Assembly: GCA_013375475.1 (NCBI GenBank) | Contig: JABXKD010000013.1 | Coordinates: forward strand, 1 to 58,778 | Reading direction: 5' to 3' | DNA: 58,778 bases | Source: Promethearchaeota archaeon | GTDB taxonomy: Archaea; Asgardarchaeota; Lokiarchaeia; Sigyniarchaeales; SOKP01 | Part shown: piece by piece, positions 44,933 to 54,309 of the stretch | Numbering within the stretch: position 1 is the stretch's first letter | Layout of the letters: each line of letters starts with the position of its first letter | Position numbers and translations under genes: made by a program | Notes under the pieces: model-generated | Database searches by the model: none | Seen by the model: only the letters and a program-made list of their open reading frames with translations | What the model was told of the DNA's origin: nothing

Positions 44933-45850
44933 TTAATCATCTCCCATAGCAACTTTCTGAATCTTGGAATACACTTCTGAGTATTCGGGTCTGCTATTAT
45001 CATAGCGAAATTCACCAATAATATATCTATTAAAGAGCTCATCTTCACTCATAAATTTTACTTGGTTTTTCCTTACAGTGTTTCTTTTTATCCATTCTAT
45101 CATTTTTCCCCCTGTATCCATTTTATTTCCTGGAAGACCTAAGTTTTCAGCACCGAGATTATCAAGATTTTTACTCCCAAAATATGTTAAGCAGGGGGTA
45201 ATTACTTCAATCACAGAAGTTCCTTTATGTCTTAAAGCTTTTTTAAAGTATTTCATAAGCGTTCGCGGATGTGCTACCGTGGTTCTAGCAATATGTGTTG
45301 CACCTGCAGCTAGCGCTAGTTTCACAGCATCGCTTCTTTCTTCAAACACTTTATAAGGAGTAGTTGTGCTTTTTGCCCCATACAAAGTAGTTGGTGCACC
45401 TTGACCCCCTGTCATAGCGTATATACTATTATTAAAGATAAGGATAGTACAATCAACATTTCTACGACATATGTGAATAAAGTGATTTCCTCCAATTCCG
45501 AGACAGTCTCCATCACCGGTAAATACAATAGGTTTCAATTTAGGATTTGCCATTTTCATTCCCGTAGCAACTGCTGGCGCACGGCCGTGAAGCGTAGAAA
45601 ACTTTTGTGCCTTATGATGAGCTAAGGTTACTATTTGGGTATAGCATCCAATACCTATAATTAAAGGATACAATTTTGGATCAAGTTTCTCATCCTCAAA
45701 TATTCGAGTAAAAAGATGACCAATTATTCCATACCCACAACCTGCACAAAATAGAGAATTATAACTACCAAAAAGATGTCCTCCAAAAGAATGCTGAACA
45801 TAGGGATGGTCTGGTTTTTCTGTTGGATATCTTGGGCCTAAATCTGACAT
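44933..45850 (-). CDS. korB: 2-oxoacid:ferredoxin oxidoreductase, beta (TPP) subunit
   Basis: A 305-residue thiamine-pyrophosphate subunit. The TPP/Mg motif GDGDCLGIGGNH and NNSIYAMTGGQGAPTT are clear. SLFCAGCGYGIIG is the usual cluster/TPP-linked N-terminal motif. The start overlaps the alpha stop (TAATG) and has a perfect Shine-Dalgarno nine bases upstream. It decarboxylates a 2-oxoacid and, with CoA, reduces ferredoxin. The substrate is not set by these motifs. Confidence 0.88.
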   Translation of the reverse strand: MSDLGPRYPTEKPDHPYVQHSFGGHLFGSYNSLFCAGCGYGIIGHLFTRIFEDEKLDPKLYPLIIGIGCYTQIVTLAHHKAQKFSTLHGRAPAVATGMKMANPKLKPIVFTGDGDCLGIGGNHFIHICRRNVDCTILIFNNSIYAMTGGQGAPTTLYGAKSTTTPYKVFEERSDAVKLALAAGATHIARTTVAHPRTLMKYFKKALRHKGTSVIEVITPCLTYFGSKNLDNLGAENLGLPGNKMDTGGKMIEWIKRNTVRKNQVKFMSEDELFNRYIIGEFRYDNSRPEYSEVYSKIQKVAMGDD

Positions 45851-47022
45851 TATTTTGATACCTCCTTTATAACATTTAATATATCATCTGGATGGTGAAT
45901 TTCACCTACTTTGGGGATTTTTATTATCGGAGTTTCACGTTTTTTGACTCTTTCTACCTGTTCTGCGATAATTCCCGTATAATTTAACTCAGGTATAATT
46001 ATTGCCTTAGTATTTTTTACTACGCTTCTTATTTTCTCATCAGGAAATGGCCAAATAGTTATCAACCTATATACTCCGACTTTTATTCCTTTCTCCCTAG
46101 CTTCATCGACTGCTCGATAACTAGCCCTCACAGGTAGCCCATACGCAATAATGACAATTTCCGCATCATCTAATCTATATTCTTCAGTTATTGAGATTTT
46201 TTCAATATTTGAATTTACTTTTTCAATCAATATTTCCATAAATGCTAAGGCATTAGATATTGGAAGACCAATTGTGTTATGAGGTAATTGAAGAGATGTA
46301 GCTGGATAATAATCTGTGCCTATTATTGGAGGTTTAGGGATAATGAACTCTCCAGTCTCATCATTTTTATAAGAAAATATTTTAGAATAATCTTGGGGTA
46401 ATTCGCGTTTAATTACTCTTTTAATTATTTCTTCCTTTGGTGGAATGTAAACTGGTTCATGAAGATGTCCTAAATAGGCATCAGAGAGAATAAATACAGG
46501 ACAGCGATAAGTTTCAGCAAAATTAAATGCTGTTATTGTTAGATCAAAGAGCTCTTGGCAGTTCATTGGGGCTAACGCAATAACTTGAAATTCTCCCTGG
46601 CCAGCAAAACGAATTAATCCTAAATCGTTGTGATGGGGTGCAGTTACGGGTCCATGGCTGCCAGGACCAACGCGTTGAACATCACAAAAAACAAACGGAA
46701 TTTCAAGATTTGCTGCCATTGAGATTGTTTCTACCATTAAAGAAAGACCCGGTCCAGAAGTTGCTGTCATTGCTTTTGCTCCGGTTAAAGATGCCCCCAT
46801 TACGGCATTAATTGATGCTAATTCGTCTTCCATTTGAATACAACACCCTCCCACCTCTGGTAATCGCTTAGCAAGATGTTCTATAACTTCAGTAGAAGGA
46901 GTTATCGGATAACCTCCAAAAAAATTTAAACCTGCTGCTAATGCTCCTTCTGCCATCGCGACATTTCCCATCATAACGTGTTTACCTTCTGGCAAATATC
47001 TTTTAGTATTTTTTACTTTCAA
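45850..47022 (-). CDS. korA: 2-oxoacid:ferredoxin oxidoreductase, alpha subunit
   Basis: A 390-residue alpha subunit: GNVAMAEGALAAGLNFFGGY with PITPSTEVIEHLA, QMEDELASINAVMGASLTGA, TSGPGLSLMVE, and QRVGPGSHGPVTAPHHNDLG. This layout is that of KorA/VorB-type oxidoreductases. Start is TTG at 47022; AAGGTGA lies 11 bases upstream, and the next ATG would cut into the conserved N-terminus. Second gene of the operon. Confidence 0.88.
   Translation of the reverse strand: MKVKNTKRYLPEGKHVMMGNVAMAEGALAAGLNFFGGYPITPSTEVIEHLAKRLPEVGGCCIQMEDELASINAVMGASLTGAKAMTATSGPGLSLMVETISMAANLEIPFVFCDVQRVGPGSHGPVTAPHHNDLGLIRFAGQGEFQVIALAPMNCQELFDLTITAFNFAETYRCPVFILSDAYLGHLHEPVYIPPKEEIIKRVIKRELPQDYSKIFSYKNDETGEFIIPKPPIIGTDYYPATSLQLPHNTIGLPISNALAFMEILIEKVNSNIEKISITEEYRLDDAEIVIIAYGLPVRASYRAVDEAREKGIKVGVYRLITIWPFPDEKIRSVVKNTKAIIIPELNYTGIIAEQVERVKKRETPIIKIPKVGEIHHPDDILNVIKEVSK
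45860..45868 (-). promoter_or_regulatory. Shine-Dalgarno sequence (AAAGGAGGT) of the beta subunit
   Basis: The nine-base AAAGGAGGT lies nine bases before the beta-subunit ATG, inside the end of the alpha gene. It is the strongest ribosome-binding site noted in the window and argues for coupled translation of alpha and beta. Confidence 0.8.
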
Positions 47023-47039
47023 TTTTTTATTTCACCTTA

Positions 47040-47321
47040 TCATGTTTTAGCTTTTTTAGTCTTAGGTTCTTCTTCATCTAGAACATAAATACACCAATCC
47101 GGGCACCCATATTCACATCTTCTACATCCTGTGCAATACTTAGACTTTCCTTCTTTAACTCGAGGAGTATAAGCAATTCGCATATTTAATTCATTATTGA
47201 GCTCTAAAATACCAGTGGGACATAAAGAAATGCACATTTGACATCCTCCGCATCGATCTTTATTTAGAAATAGTGAAAATTTCTTCTTTTCATTCTCCAA
47301 TAATTTTGGAATTATAATCAA
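47040..47321 (-). CDS. korD: 2-oxoacid:ferredoxin oxidoreductase, delta (ferredoxin) subunit
   Basis: A 93-residue 2x4Fe-4S protein: C24, C27, C30, C34 and C63, C66, C69, C73. It is the internal ferredoxin of the complex. A TTG start is inferred at 47321, as no ATG precedes the first cluster. It is the first gene of the operon (delta-alpha-beta-gamma-fusion-EamA). The 139-base gap to the divergent LutA-like gene must hold both promoters. Confidence 0.82.
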   Translation of the reverse strand: MIIIPKLLENEKKKFSLFLNKDRCGGCQMCISLCPTGILELNNELNMRIAYTPRVKEGKSKYCTGCRRCEYGCPDWCIYVLDEEEPKTKKAKT

Positions 47322-47460
47322 CTCACTTTTTCGTTCACTTAGATTATGAAATATTTTAAATGTTTTAAATTTCCATTAAATTATTATTAAGTATAAGTAG
47401 ATAAAAGGTTAAATAAAATAATATCAAATTTTTTTTTAAAAATCAAATTTTATACTTACT

Positions 47461-48201
47461 ATGAAAAAATTAATCTTCTTAGGTTGCTTGTCAAATTCCA
47501 AATATAAGAATACATGTGCTAACGCTATTAAAATTATCCAATCGATCGATCCGACTTACACAGTTTTAGACGATGTCCCATGCTGTGGGGCTTTATCGTA
47601 TCATATTGGAAATGATATCGAGTTAAGAGAACATGTGGAATTTGTAAATAATTGGTTTAAAACTAACGATATTTCCGAGATCGTGACTACTTGCGCGGGA
47701 TGCTATAATTATTTAACAAAATATTACACCCAATTTCTAGGAAACGAATTTAAAATTAATGTTAAACATTTCCTTCAATTTTTAGCTGAACCAGAAAATC
47801 TCTCAAAGTTAGATTTAAAACATTCTGGAAAGAAGTTAAAAGTAAGCTATCACGACGCTTGTCACTTAAGAAATGCTGAAGTACCTATAATTGAAGAACC
47901 TAGAAAAATCCTCAATTCAATCGATAATATCGAACTCAACGAAATGGAAAATAATAGAACAAATAGCATTTGTTGCGGCGCTGGAGGGGGGGTTTATTCA
48001 ATATTTAAAGAAAATAGTGATTACAATTCAAAATTGATTTTTGATCAATTAAATCGCGGAAAAATTTTAATAACTGCATGTCCTTTTTGTTTTACCGCTT
48101 TGGCTCGTATTAGAGAAGAGCACCAAATAAAAAAACCTGTGGTTAAATTTGAAGATTTTATTATAAACATTATAGAAGGAGTTGATCCTCTAGATGGATG
48201 A
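47461..48201 (+). CDS. LutA/HdrB-like CCG-domain Fe-S protein
   Basis: A 246-residue protein with two CCG domains: CCGALSY (41-47) with CAGCY, and ICCGAGGGVYS with ACPFC. Length and partner gene fit LutA of the lactate-utilisation LutABC system, or HdrB of heterodisulfide reductase. Overlaps the next gene by eight bases. LutABC oxidises lactate; the anaerobic archaeal partner and electron acceptor are unknown. Divergent from the oxidoreductase operon. Confidence 0.82.
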   Translation: MKKLIFLGCLSNSKYKNTCANAIKIIQSIDPTYTVLDDVPCCGALSYHIGNDIELREHVEFVNNWFKTNDISEIVTTCAGCYNYLTKYYTQFLGNEFKINVKHFLQFLAEPENLSKLDLKHSGKKLKVSYHDACHLRNAEVPIIEEPRKILNSIDNIELNEMENNRTNSICCGAGGGVYSIFKENSDYNSKLIFDQLNRGKILITACPFCFTALARIREEHQIKKPVVKFEDFIINIIEGVDPLDG

Positions 48202-49495
48202 AAAAGGAGAGGAATTATATGAAAAAGTTAAGGAAAACATCGAAACTTCTCAAAAAGAAGGGACTTTAGAAAACCAATTTGGAACATTCTGGAAGATGGC
48301 TTGTACGATAAAAACTAGGCAACATGATATGAGATATTTATACGAAGATACGAGTCGAGAATTTGTTGATCAAAATCGGGATAATCTTACCGCAATGCGG
48401 GAAGAGTTTGTTAAACATATGGAATCCTACGTTGAAAAATGCATTAATATAATGCGGAAAAAGAACTTTATTGTTCATTACGCAAAAACAAATGAAGAAG
48501 CTCAAAAAATTTTCATGGAAGAATTAGGGGATAATAGAACTATTTACAAGTCGAAATCAGTTGAAGCTAAAGATATCGGCATTATTGATGTATTGAAAAA
48601 GAATAAAATAAAAATAAAAGAAACCGATTTAGGGGATGTCCTTGTTCAATTGTTCAATTATACTTTACCAAGTTTTCAAGTTGGCCCCGGAGCTCATTTT
48701 ACTGAAGAAGAAATTGCAAATAAAATTAAGGAGGTATATGGAGTAGAACTTGAACCTAAAGCTCAAGCGATCGTCGACTATTTTAGAAGTACTTTTAGAA
48801 ATGAGTTGCTCAACCAGGTGAAAGTCTCCTTAACATCTGCAAATGCTATTTCTGCGGAGGATGGAACAATTGTATTAGGAGAAAACGAAGGTAATATCAG
48901 TCTTATAACAAGAGCAACTGAAAAGCACATTGTCGTATGTGGTATTACTAAAATCGTCCCTAATATTTTGGATGCCGTTTTAATGACACAATTGGCATCT
49001 AGAATAAATAATGTTTCCTTTAATTACATAAGTCTCATTTCAGGACCGTCAAATACTTCTGATATACAAGGCACAAGCGTTCAAGGTATGTACGGAGCAA
49101 AGGAAGTAGTCGTTATCCTTGTTGATGACTGGAGAACTAAAGCTGCTAAAGAGAATCTCATTTATGCTGAATTTTTAAAGTGTCTTGGTTGCAAATCTTG
49201 TATCTTTCCCTGTACTGCCTCTCGAGCATTTGGTAATATCTACGCTTCCAAGTACGGCTTAGGAGCTACTGCGATAATAAGAGATTATATTCACAATGGA
49301 ATTGAAGCCGCTGTAAACGATGGTCTATTTCTTTGTACAGGATGTGAAAATTGCCTGCACTGGTGTCCTGTTTCAATTAACTGTGGCGAAATTTTAAAAT
49401 CTATGAAAAAGGAAGCAACAGAAAAAGGTTTAGCTCCGCCATCTCTAGAGAAGTATAAAGAGAAGATTTTTAAGGATAAAAATCCTTTTTTATAA
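48194..49495 (+). CDS. LutB-like LUD-domain Fe-S protein
   Basis: A 433-residue protein. The middle (~65-300) is a LUD domain (FVKHMESYVEKCINIMRKKN through LGENEGNISLITRATEKHIV), and the C-terminus has two 4Fe-4S motifs (CLGCKSCIFPC and CTGCENCLHWCP). This is LutB order. Starts inside the end of the LutA-like gene. No LutC follows, so the pair may need another partner, such as the HdrD-type protein at the left edge. Predicted to move electrons from a 2-hydroxy acid. Confidence 0.82.
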   Translation: MDEKGEELYEKVKENIETSQKEGTLENQFGTFWKMACTIKTRQHDMRYLYEDTSREFVDQNRDNLTAMREEFVKHMESYVEKCINIMRKKNFIVHYAKTNEEAQKIFMEELGDNRTIYKSKSVEAKDIGIIDVLKKNKIKIKETDLGDVLVQLFNYTLPSFQVGPGAHFTEEEIANKIKEVYGVELEPKAQAIVDYFRSTFRNELLNQVKVSLTSANAISAEDGTIVLGENEGNISLITRATEKHIVVCGITKIVPNILDAVLMTQLASRINNVSFNYISLISGPSNTSDIQGTSVQGMYGAKEVVVILVDDWRTKAAKENLIYAEFLKCLGCKSCIFPCTASRAFGNIYASKYGLGATAIIRDYIHNGIEAAVNDGLFLCTGCENCLHWCPVSINCGEILKSMKKEATEKGLAPPSLEKYKEKIFKDKNPFL

Positions 49496-49507
49496 GAATT
49501 CCTATTT

Positions 49508-50695
49508 TTATTTACAATGCATATATTGAAAGGGTGCTGCTGTATTTCTCCAAATTGCTATATCATTAAAACCTAATTTTTCTGCTTGGGTTTCTTCACC
49601 ATTTAGTGTATTTTTCATCTTTAACCACAGAACTTCTGAAAGTTCCTCTACGGTTTTTTCTCCTTTAATAATTGGACTCATATCAACATCAATGTTTTCT
49701 GCCATCCATTCACAAGTTTTCGGATTTCCACATAATTTTATAACAGGAACCACGGGATTTCCACAAGGAGTACCTCTTCCTGTCGTCATAGCAATAATAT
49801 TTGCTCCAGCTGCAGCTAATCCTGTCATAGATTCGACATCTAAACTTGGTTCGATCATGAGCCATAATCCTTTACTTTTAGGTTTCTCAGTATATTGAAT
49901 TAATCCTTGAATAGGAGATTTTCCTGCCTTTGCGATGGTTCCTAAACTTTTTTCTTCTATTGTTGTCAATCCGCCCTCAATATTCCCGGGAGTGGGTTGT
50001 ACTCCAAGAAAGTTAATACCTAATCCCTTCAGATTTTCTAAGAAACCGGAGAGTAACTCATGTATTTGTGCTGAGACATTTTTATCAATTGCTCGTTTGA
50101 TAAGTAAATGTTCAGTCCCAATCCATTCCGTAAATTCTGGTAATATAGAAGTCCCTCCAAATTTAACGATTCTATCAGATACAATTCCTAATGCGGGATT
50201 AGCTGATATTCCAGAAATTGAATCTGATCCTCCACATTCTAATCCTAGTACAATGTGGGAGAAATCGAATGGTTCCCTTTTCAACTCTTTTGCTTCTTCT
50301 GAAAATCTATTACCAAGTTTGACGCCTCTTTCTATAGCCGCTGGTGATCCTCCCTTAACTTCTTGTAAATCAAAAAATTCTACCGGTTTTTTTGATTTCT
50401 TATTATTTTTTGCCAATAATCTACTACTAATGTTTTCGCACCCTAACCCAACAACAATAGTTCCGAACACATTAGGATTCGCTCCTAAACCTATTAAGGT
50501 ATTTAGTGTATTGCTATAGTCTGGACCAAATTGGCCACATCCTAAAGGATGAGTAATTGCTACCGCACCATTTACTTTATCAGCGATTTGCTGAACTACA
50601 TGGTTTACGCATACGACTGATGATATAATGGCGATGTGATTTCTAATTCCTACTTCTCGGTTTGGTCTCTGATATCCCATAAATTCTTCTTTCAA
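49508..50695 (-). CDS. UxaA-family lyase, large subunit (altronate dehydratase or SuyB-like)
   Basis: A 395-residue protein of the altronate/galactarate dehydratase C-terminal family: NREVGIRNHIAIISSVVCVN, THPLGCGQFGPD, VGLGCENIS, LGLECGGSDSISGISANPAL and TTGRGTPCGNPVVP. With the small SAF subunit upstream it forms a split enzyme, as in sulfolactate sulfo-lyase SuyAB or archaeal UxaA. A TTG at 50695 is chosen: GGAGGTG lies eight bases upstream, and it overlaps the small-subunit stop by four bases. The next ATG is at 50680. Confidence 0.82.
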   Translation of the reverse strand: MKEEFMGYQRPNREVGIRNHIAIISSVVCVNHVVQQIADKVNGAVAITHPLGCGQFGPDYSNTLNTLIGLGANPNVFGTIVVGLGCENISSRLLAKNNKKSKKPVEFFDLQEVKGGSPAAIERGVKLGNRFSEEAKELKREPFDFSHIVLGLECGGSDSISGISANPALGIVSDRIVKFGGTSILPEFTEWIGTEHLLIKRAIDKNVSAQIHELLSGFLENLKGLGINFLGVQPTPGNIEGGLTTIEEKSLGTIAKAGKSPIQGLIQYTEKPKSKGLWLMIEPSLDVESMTGLAAAGANIIAMTTGRGTPCGNPVVPVIKLCGNPKTCEWMAENIDVDMSPIIKGEKTVEELSEVLWLKMKNTLNGEETQAEKLGFNDIAIWRNTAAPFQYMHCK

Positions 50696-50982
50696 TCCTT
50701 CAACACCTCCTTAAGATATTGACTCGTGAGATTATGAGTATGTATCCAATCTCCTCTCTTTATATCTTTAGTAGCAACTCCTATTGACTGACCGTACTTT
50801 TTTATAAGTTCATCCTTATTGATATCTTTTAAAGCAAACTTGTGACCTAAGGGTATATTTTGGTTAATTGCGATGACATTCTCATCTACTTCAAATTCAG
50901 TATCTTTTTGTATATCGTTTAGGGTAGTAGCGCAATTATCAACTAAATTCATTATGATATATGCTTTCTTTTGATTAGGCAT
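50692..50982 (-). CDS. UxaA-family lyase, small SAF-domain subunit (SuyA-like)
   Basis: A 96-residue SAF domain (about residues 13-85, with NIPLGHKFALKDI and GVATKDIKRGDWIHTHNL). Same fold as the N-terminus of UxaA and as SuyA. It forms the small partner of the next gene. Sugar-acid dehydration to a 2-keto-3-deoxy acid, or release of sulfite from sulfolactate, are the two likely reactions. Divergent from the aldehyde oxidoreductase gene. Confidence 0.8.
   Translation of the reverse strand: MPNQKKAYIIMNLVDNCATTLNDIQKDTEFEVDENVIAINQNIPLGHKFALKDINKDELIKKYGQSIGVATKDIKRGDWIHTHNLTSQYLKEVLKD
50704..50710 (-). promoter_or_regulatory. Shine-Dalgarno sequence (GGAGGTG) of the large UxaA subunit
   Basis: GGAGGTG inside the small-subunit gene, eight bases before TTG at 50695. 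It decides in favour of the TTG start over the ATG 15 bases on. Confidence 0.7.
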
Positions 50983-51099
50983 AATTATTTACTTTTTATC
51001 TACATTCTGTTATGACTTTTATACATTCTAAACATTTAAATTATTTAATAATTTCACTTGCAACATATTTCTAAAAATTAACACTTAGGTGTAAAAAAA

Positions 51100-52938
51100 A
51101 TGCCAAATGGATATTTAGGTAAAATTTTATGGGTAAATCTAACTGAAGAGACATTTCAAGAGGAGAATTTGCCTGAAGAATTATATCGTCAATACATTGG
51201 AGGGTATGGTTTAGCAACGAAAATTCTTTATCAAAATATGCCAGCAAAGGTAGATGCATTATCGCCCGAAGCAATCCTTGGATTTTTCCCAGGATTGTTA
51301 ACGGGAACAGTAGCACCACTCTCTGGTCGATTTATGGTAGCTGGAAAATCTCCCCTCACTGGAACGTGGGGTGACTCTAACTGTGGAGGTTATTTCGGCC
51401 CTGAAATTAAAAAATGCGGCTACGATGCTATCTTGTTTAAAGGTGCAGCAAAAACTCCAAAGTATATAACAATTTTAGACGGAGAAAAACAAATACTAGA
51501 TGCTTCAGAACTTTGGGGCTTAGACGCAGTTCAAACTGAAGAAAAACTGCTCGAGAAGTATAGTAGAGCTCAAGTAGCGAGTATAGGCCAATCGGGAGAA
51601 AAATTATCTTTAATCTCTGGAATTGTAACTGATAAAGCAAGACTTGCTGGAAGATCAGGATTAGGCGCAGTTATGGGCTCTAAGAAGTTAAAAGCAATCG
51701 TGCTTAAAGGAAATCAATCTATTAACGTTTCAGATAAGAATAAACTACTTGAAAGCACTAAGAGCTACAATGAATCTATACAAAATGCTACTAGAGGTGC
51801 AGTGGCTGCCTTTAGAACTATGGGTACCACCTTTGGGAATACTATTTCTTTTCAAATTGGAGATACACCATGTAAAAACTGGGGTGGAACTAAAGAAGAT
51901 TTTCCAGACGAGAGGCTAAACAAAATATCCGGACCGGAATTATTAAAGTTTAAGCAAAAGTCGTATGGGTGTTTTTCTTGTCCTGTTCAATGTGGAGCCA
52001 TTATGAAGGTACCTGAAGCTAATATTGAAGAGACCCACAGACCTGAGTACGAAACATGCGCGAGCTTCGGACATTTGTTATTAAACGATGATCTCGTATC
52101 GATTTTTGCTGCTAACGACCTATGTAATCGAGCCGGTTTAGATACGATTTCAGCCGGAGGTACAATAGCGTTCGCAATTGAATGTTTTGAAAATGGACTT
52201 CTAAGCGTAGATGACACGGATGGTATAGAATTGACATGGGGAAATTCAAATGCTATAATAGAAGTCCTGAAAAAAATAATTACTCGGGAAGGAATTGGCG
52301 ATCTATTAGCTGATGGATGCAAAATTGCATCTGAAAAGATAGGAAAAGGTAGTGAAACTTATGCTATTCATGCTTTGGGTCAAGAACTTGGAATGCATTC
52401 ACCAAAATATTACAAGAGCATGGGTGCTTCGTTTGCGTTCGATCCAACTCCTGGAAGACATACAACTGCTTCTCTTGATATGCTAGCTGGAGGACCTTTA
52501 ATGAAGCCTAACGGATTATTCGACGGATTTTCCTTACCAGAGAAATTTAAAAGACGTGGAGAAGATAGAAGCGAAGCCGAAAAGTTAATTGCTGGCTTAT
52601 GGCAAAGCTTCAATAGTTTAGGGTTATGCGAATTCCTAGCGTTCTATCTTCAGTATCCTTTAAAAGAATTAATCAAATCAATTGTAGGTTGGGATTTATC
52701 TGTGAATGATTTGGTTAAAATCGGACTTAGGATACAAACACTTAGACAAGCTTTTACTCTACGTGAAGGCGTAGATATTATAAACAGTAAATTGTCTGAA
52801 AGAACTGTATCTATTGATTATTTAGAAGATTACAAAGGATATTGTGAGAAAATGGGATGGAATCCTGAAAATGGCTATCCACTCAAAGAAACATTGACAA
52901 ATCTTAATTTAGATTTCGTCGTAAAAGATTTATATTAA
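51100..52938 (+). CDS. aor: Tungsten-dependent aldehyde:ferredoxin oxidoreductase
   Basis: A 612-residue AOR-family enzyme (usual length about 605). It opens NGYLGKILWVNLTEE with GGYGLATKILYQNMP, has GFFPGLLTGTVAPLSGRFMV (pterin site), the CX2CX3C cluster motif GCFSCPVQC (about 290-297), and a late Cys near residue 509 (GLCEFL) as fourth ligand. It oxidises aldehydes to acids and reduces ferredoxin, using tungsten bis-pterin. AGGTG sits nine bases before ATG. Aldehydes from sugar-acid or amino-acid breakdown are likely substrates. Confidence 0.92.
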   Translation: MPNGYLGKILWVNLTEETFQEENLPEELYRQYIGGYGLATKILYQNMPAKVDALSPEAILGFFPGLLTGTVAPLSGRFMVAGKSPLTGTWGDSNCGGYFGPEIKKCGYDAILFKGAAKTPKYITILDGEKQILDASELWGLDAVQTEEKLLEKYSRAQVASIGQSGEKLSLISGIVTDKARLAGRSGLGAVMGSKKLKAIVLKGNQSINVSDKNKLLESTKSYNESIQNATRGAVAAFRTMGTTFGNTISFQIGDTPCKNWGGTKEDFPDERLNKISGPELLKFKQKSYGCFSCPVQCGAIMKVPEANIEETHRPEYETCASFGHLLLNDDLVSIFAANDLCNRAGLDTISAGGTIAFAIECFENGLLSVDDTDGIELTWGNSNAIIEVLKKIITREGIGDLLADGCKIASEKIGKGSETYAIHALGQELGMHSPKYYKSMGASFAFDPTPGRHTTASLDMLAGGPLMKPNGLFDGFSLPEKFKRRGEDRSEAEKLIAGLWQSFNSLGLCEFLAFYLQYPLKELIKSIVGWDLSVNDLVKIGLRIQTLRQAFTLREGVDIINSKLSERTVSIDYLEDYKGYCEKMGWNPENGYPLKETLTNLNLDFVVKDLY

Positions 52939-52984
52939 AGATACTTCATTTTTTTTCATTTTTTTTTGTAAAATATAGAATATT

Positions 52985-54169
52985 TTAAGAAAACCTTTTT
53001 CCAAATCCCCTGTACGTTTTGTACTTATCAATAAATTCTCCCTTAGTATAAACATTAATTTCATTGAAATGCTCTAATGGTTCTCCTGCTTTACTAAATC
53101 TGCAGAATATTGGATCTCCAAGACTAACCCGTGATTCTTCTGAATTAAAAATGAAGGGCGTCTGAACTTCACCAAATCCTTCATCTTTTGATAATTTTAA
53201 ATTCTCTGGAATTACTGGTAAAGGCAATGCTCTTACGCTACCAGAACTTATATATCCCCCTGAAAACGCAGTTGCTATGTTTTCTCTGGGTTTTCTAACA
53301 ATTTGTAAAACAAAAAATAGAGATGGAATATAATCATCTAGAGAGTTAATCGCATCGAAAATATGCGACTTAAAAAGTAATGAGCCAATCCCTATTTCCG
53401 TTATAGATGGTTCGGCGGCGGTTTCCTGATAACATCCTGATCCTCCTCCGTTTACGACTTCAGGAGGGAATCCTGCATTAATTAGAGCATCTACGATATT
53501 TTGTCGCAACAAATTTACGCGTTTTCGAGATCGTTTCTTTGCGTATCGGAATAATATTTTATCGTCCCCAATACTTGCATTCTGAGCTTCGTAACCCATT
53601 ATCCCTCGAAAGCGTAAGTGAGTCTTTTTACTAATTATATGAGTAAGATTTACTACGACCTCAGGTTTCCTTATAGGACTTCTATAAACACCAACATTTC
53701 TCCCTAGTAGAGTATCTGCTACATCAACCTCAATCAATGTACTGAGTTCAACATTGTTTTTAGCAGCAATACTTTCTAGAAGATCAATCTGTGTAGTATC
53801 ATCCACCATTACCGTAATAGTTACCCCTTCTATTTTTGCTGCTTGGCACAATTCTTCTACATCAACCTTGGACATAGTAGGATAACCCAACAATATGTCT
53901 TTGGTTTTGTAGTTTTCTGCGTAAAACAAAGCTTCAGCTGAGTTATAGGTAAATATGCCATTAACAAAATCTTCTTTTTCTACTCTATTTACTAACTCAG
54001 GTACTCTAATTGATTTAGTACAAAGCCTTAGACTTTTTTTCGACTCCTTAAGATGCTTACCGACTCTCTCTAGATTCTGGTTGAAAGCATCAAGATCACA
54101 AATTACCAATGGAAATTTCTGGTTTTTTACTAAATTCTTTAATTCTTCATAAGTAGATGTTAAAATCAA
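52985..54169 (-). CDS. D-threonine aldolase-like / DSD1-family PLP enzyme
   Basis: A 394-residue fold-III PLP protein: PLVICDLDAFNQNLERV, the PLP lysine K52 in LCTKSIRVPEL, and GIMGYEAQNASIGD. Later NGGGSGCYQ and a C-terminal barrel (VSLGDPIFCRFSKAGEPLEH). D-threonine aldolase, D-serine dehydratase (DSD1) and related amino-acid deaminases share this layout. Start is TTG by lack of an alternative. It is upstream of RidA across 140 bases on the same strand; they suggest amino-acid breakdown. Confidence 0.78.
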   Translation of the reverse strand: MILTSTYEELKNLVKNQKFPLVICDLDAFNQNLERVGKHLKESKKSLRLCTKSIRVPELVNRVEKEDFVNGIFTYNSAEALFYAENYKTKDILLGYPTMSKVDVEELCQAAKIEGVTITVMVDDTTQIDLLESIAAKNNVELSTLIEVDVADTLLGRNVGVYRSPIRKPEVVVNLTHIISKKTHLRFRGIMGYEAQNASIGDDKILFRYAKKRSRKRVNLLRQNIVDALINAGFPPEVVNGGGSGCYQETAAEPSITEIGIGSLLFKSHIFDAINSLDDYIPSLFFVLQIVRKPRENIATAFSGGYISSGSVRALPLPVIPENLKLSKDEGFGEVQTPFIFNSEESRVSLGDPIFCRFSKAGEPLEHFNEINVYTKGEFIDKYKTYRGFGKRFS

Positions 54170-54309
54170 AATCCATTCAACCTTCGCATTAAGTAATTAA
54201 ATAGTAATACATGTAAATTACTTTTTAGCTTTTGTCAAATGTAAAGAGATATGTGTAAACAAAATTTTAGTGGAGCGCTATAAAAAAAAGAAAAAAATAC
54301 TAAATTGAA

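Noticed and set aside
49935..50519. 194-residue open frame on the plus strand
   Set aside because: Antisense shadow of the large UxaA-type subunit, which has family motifs along its length.
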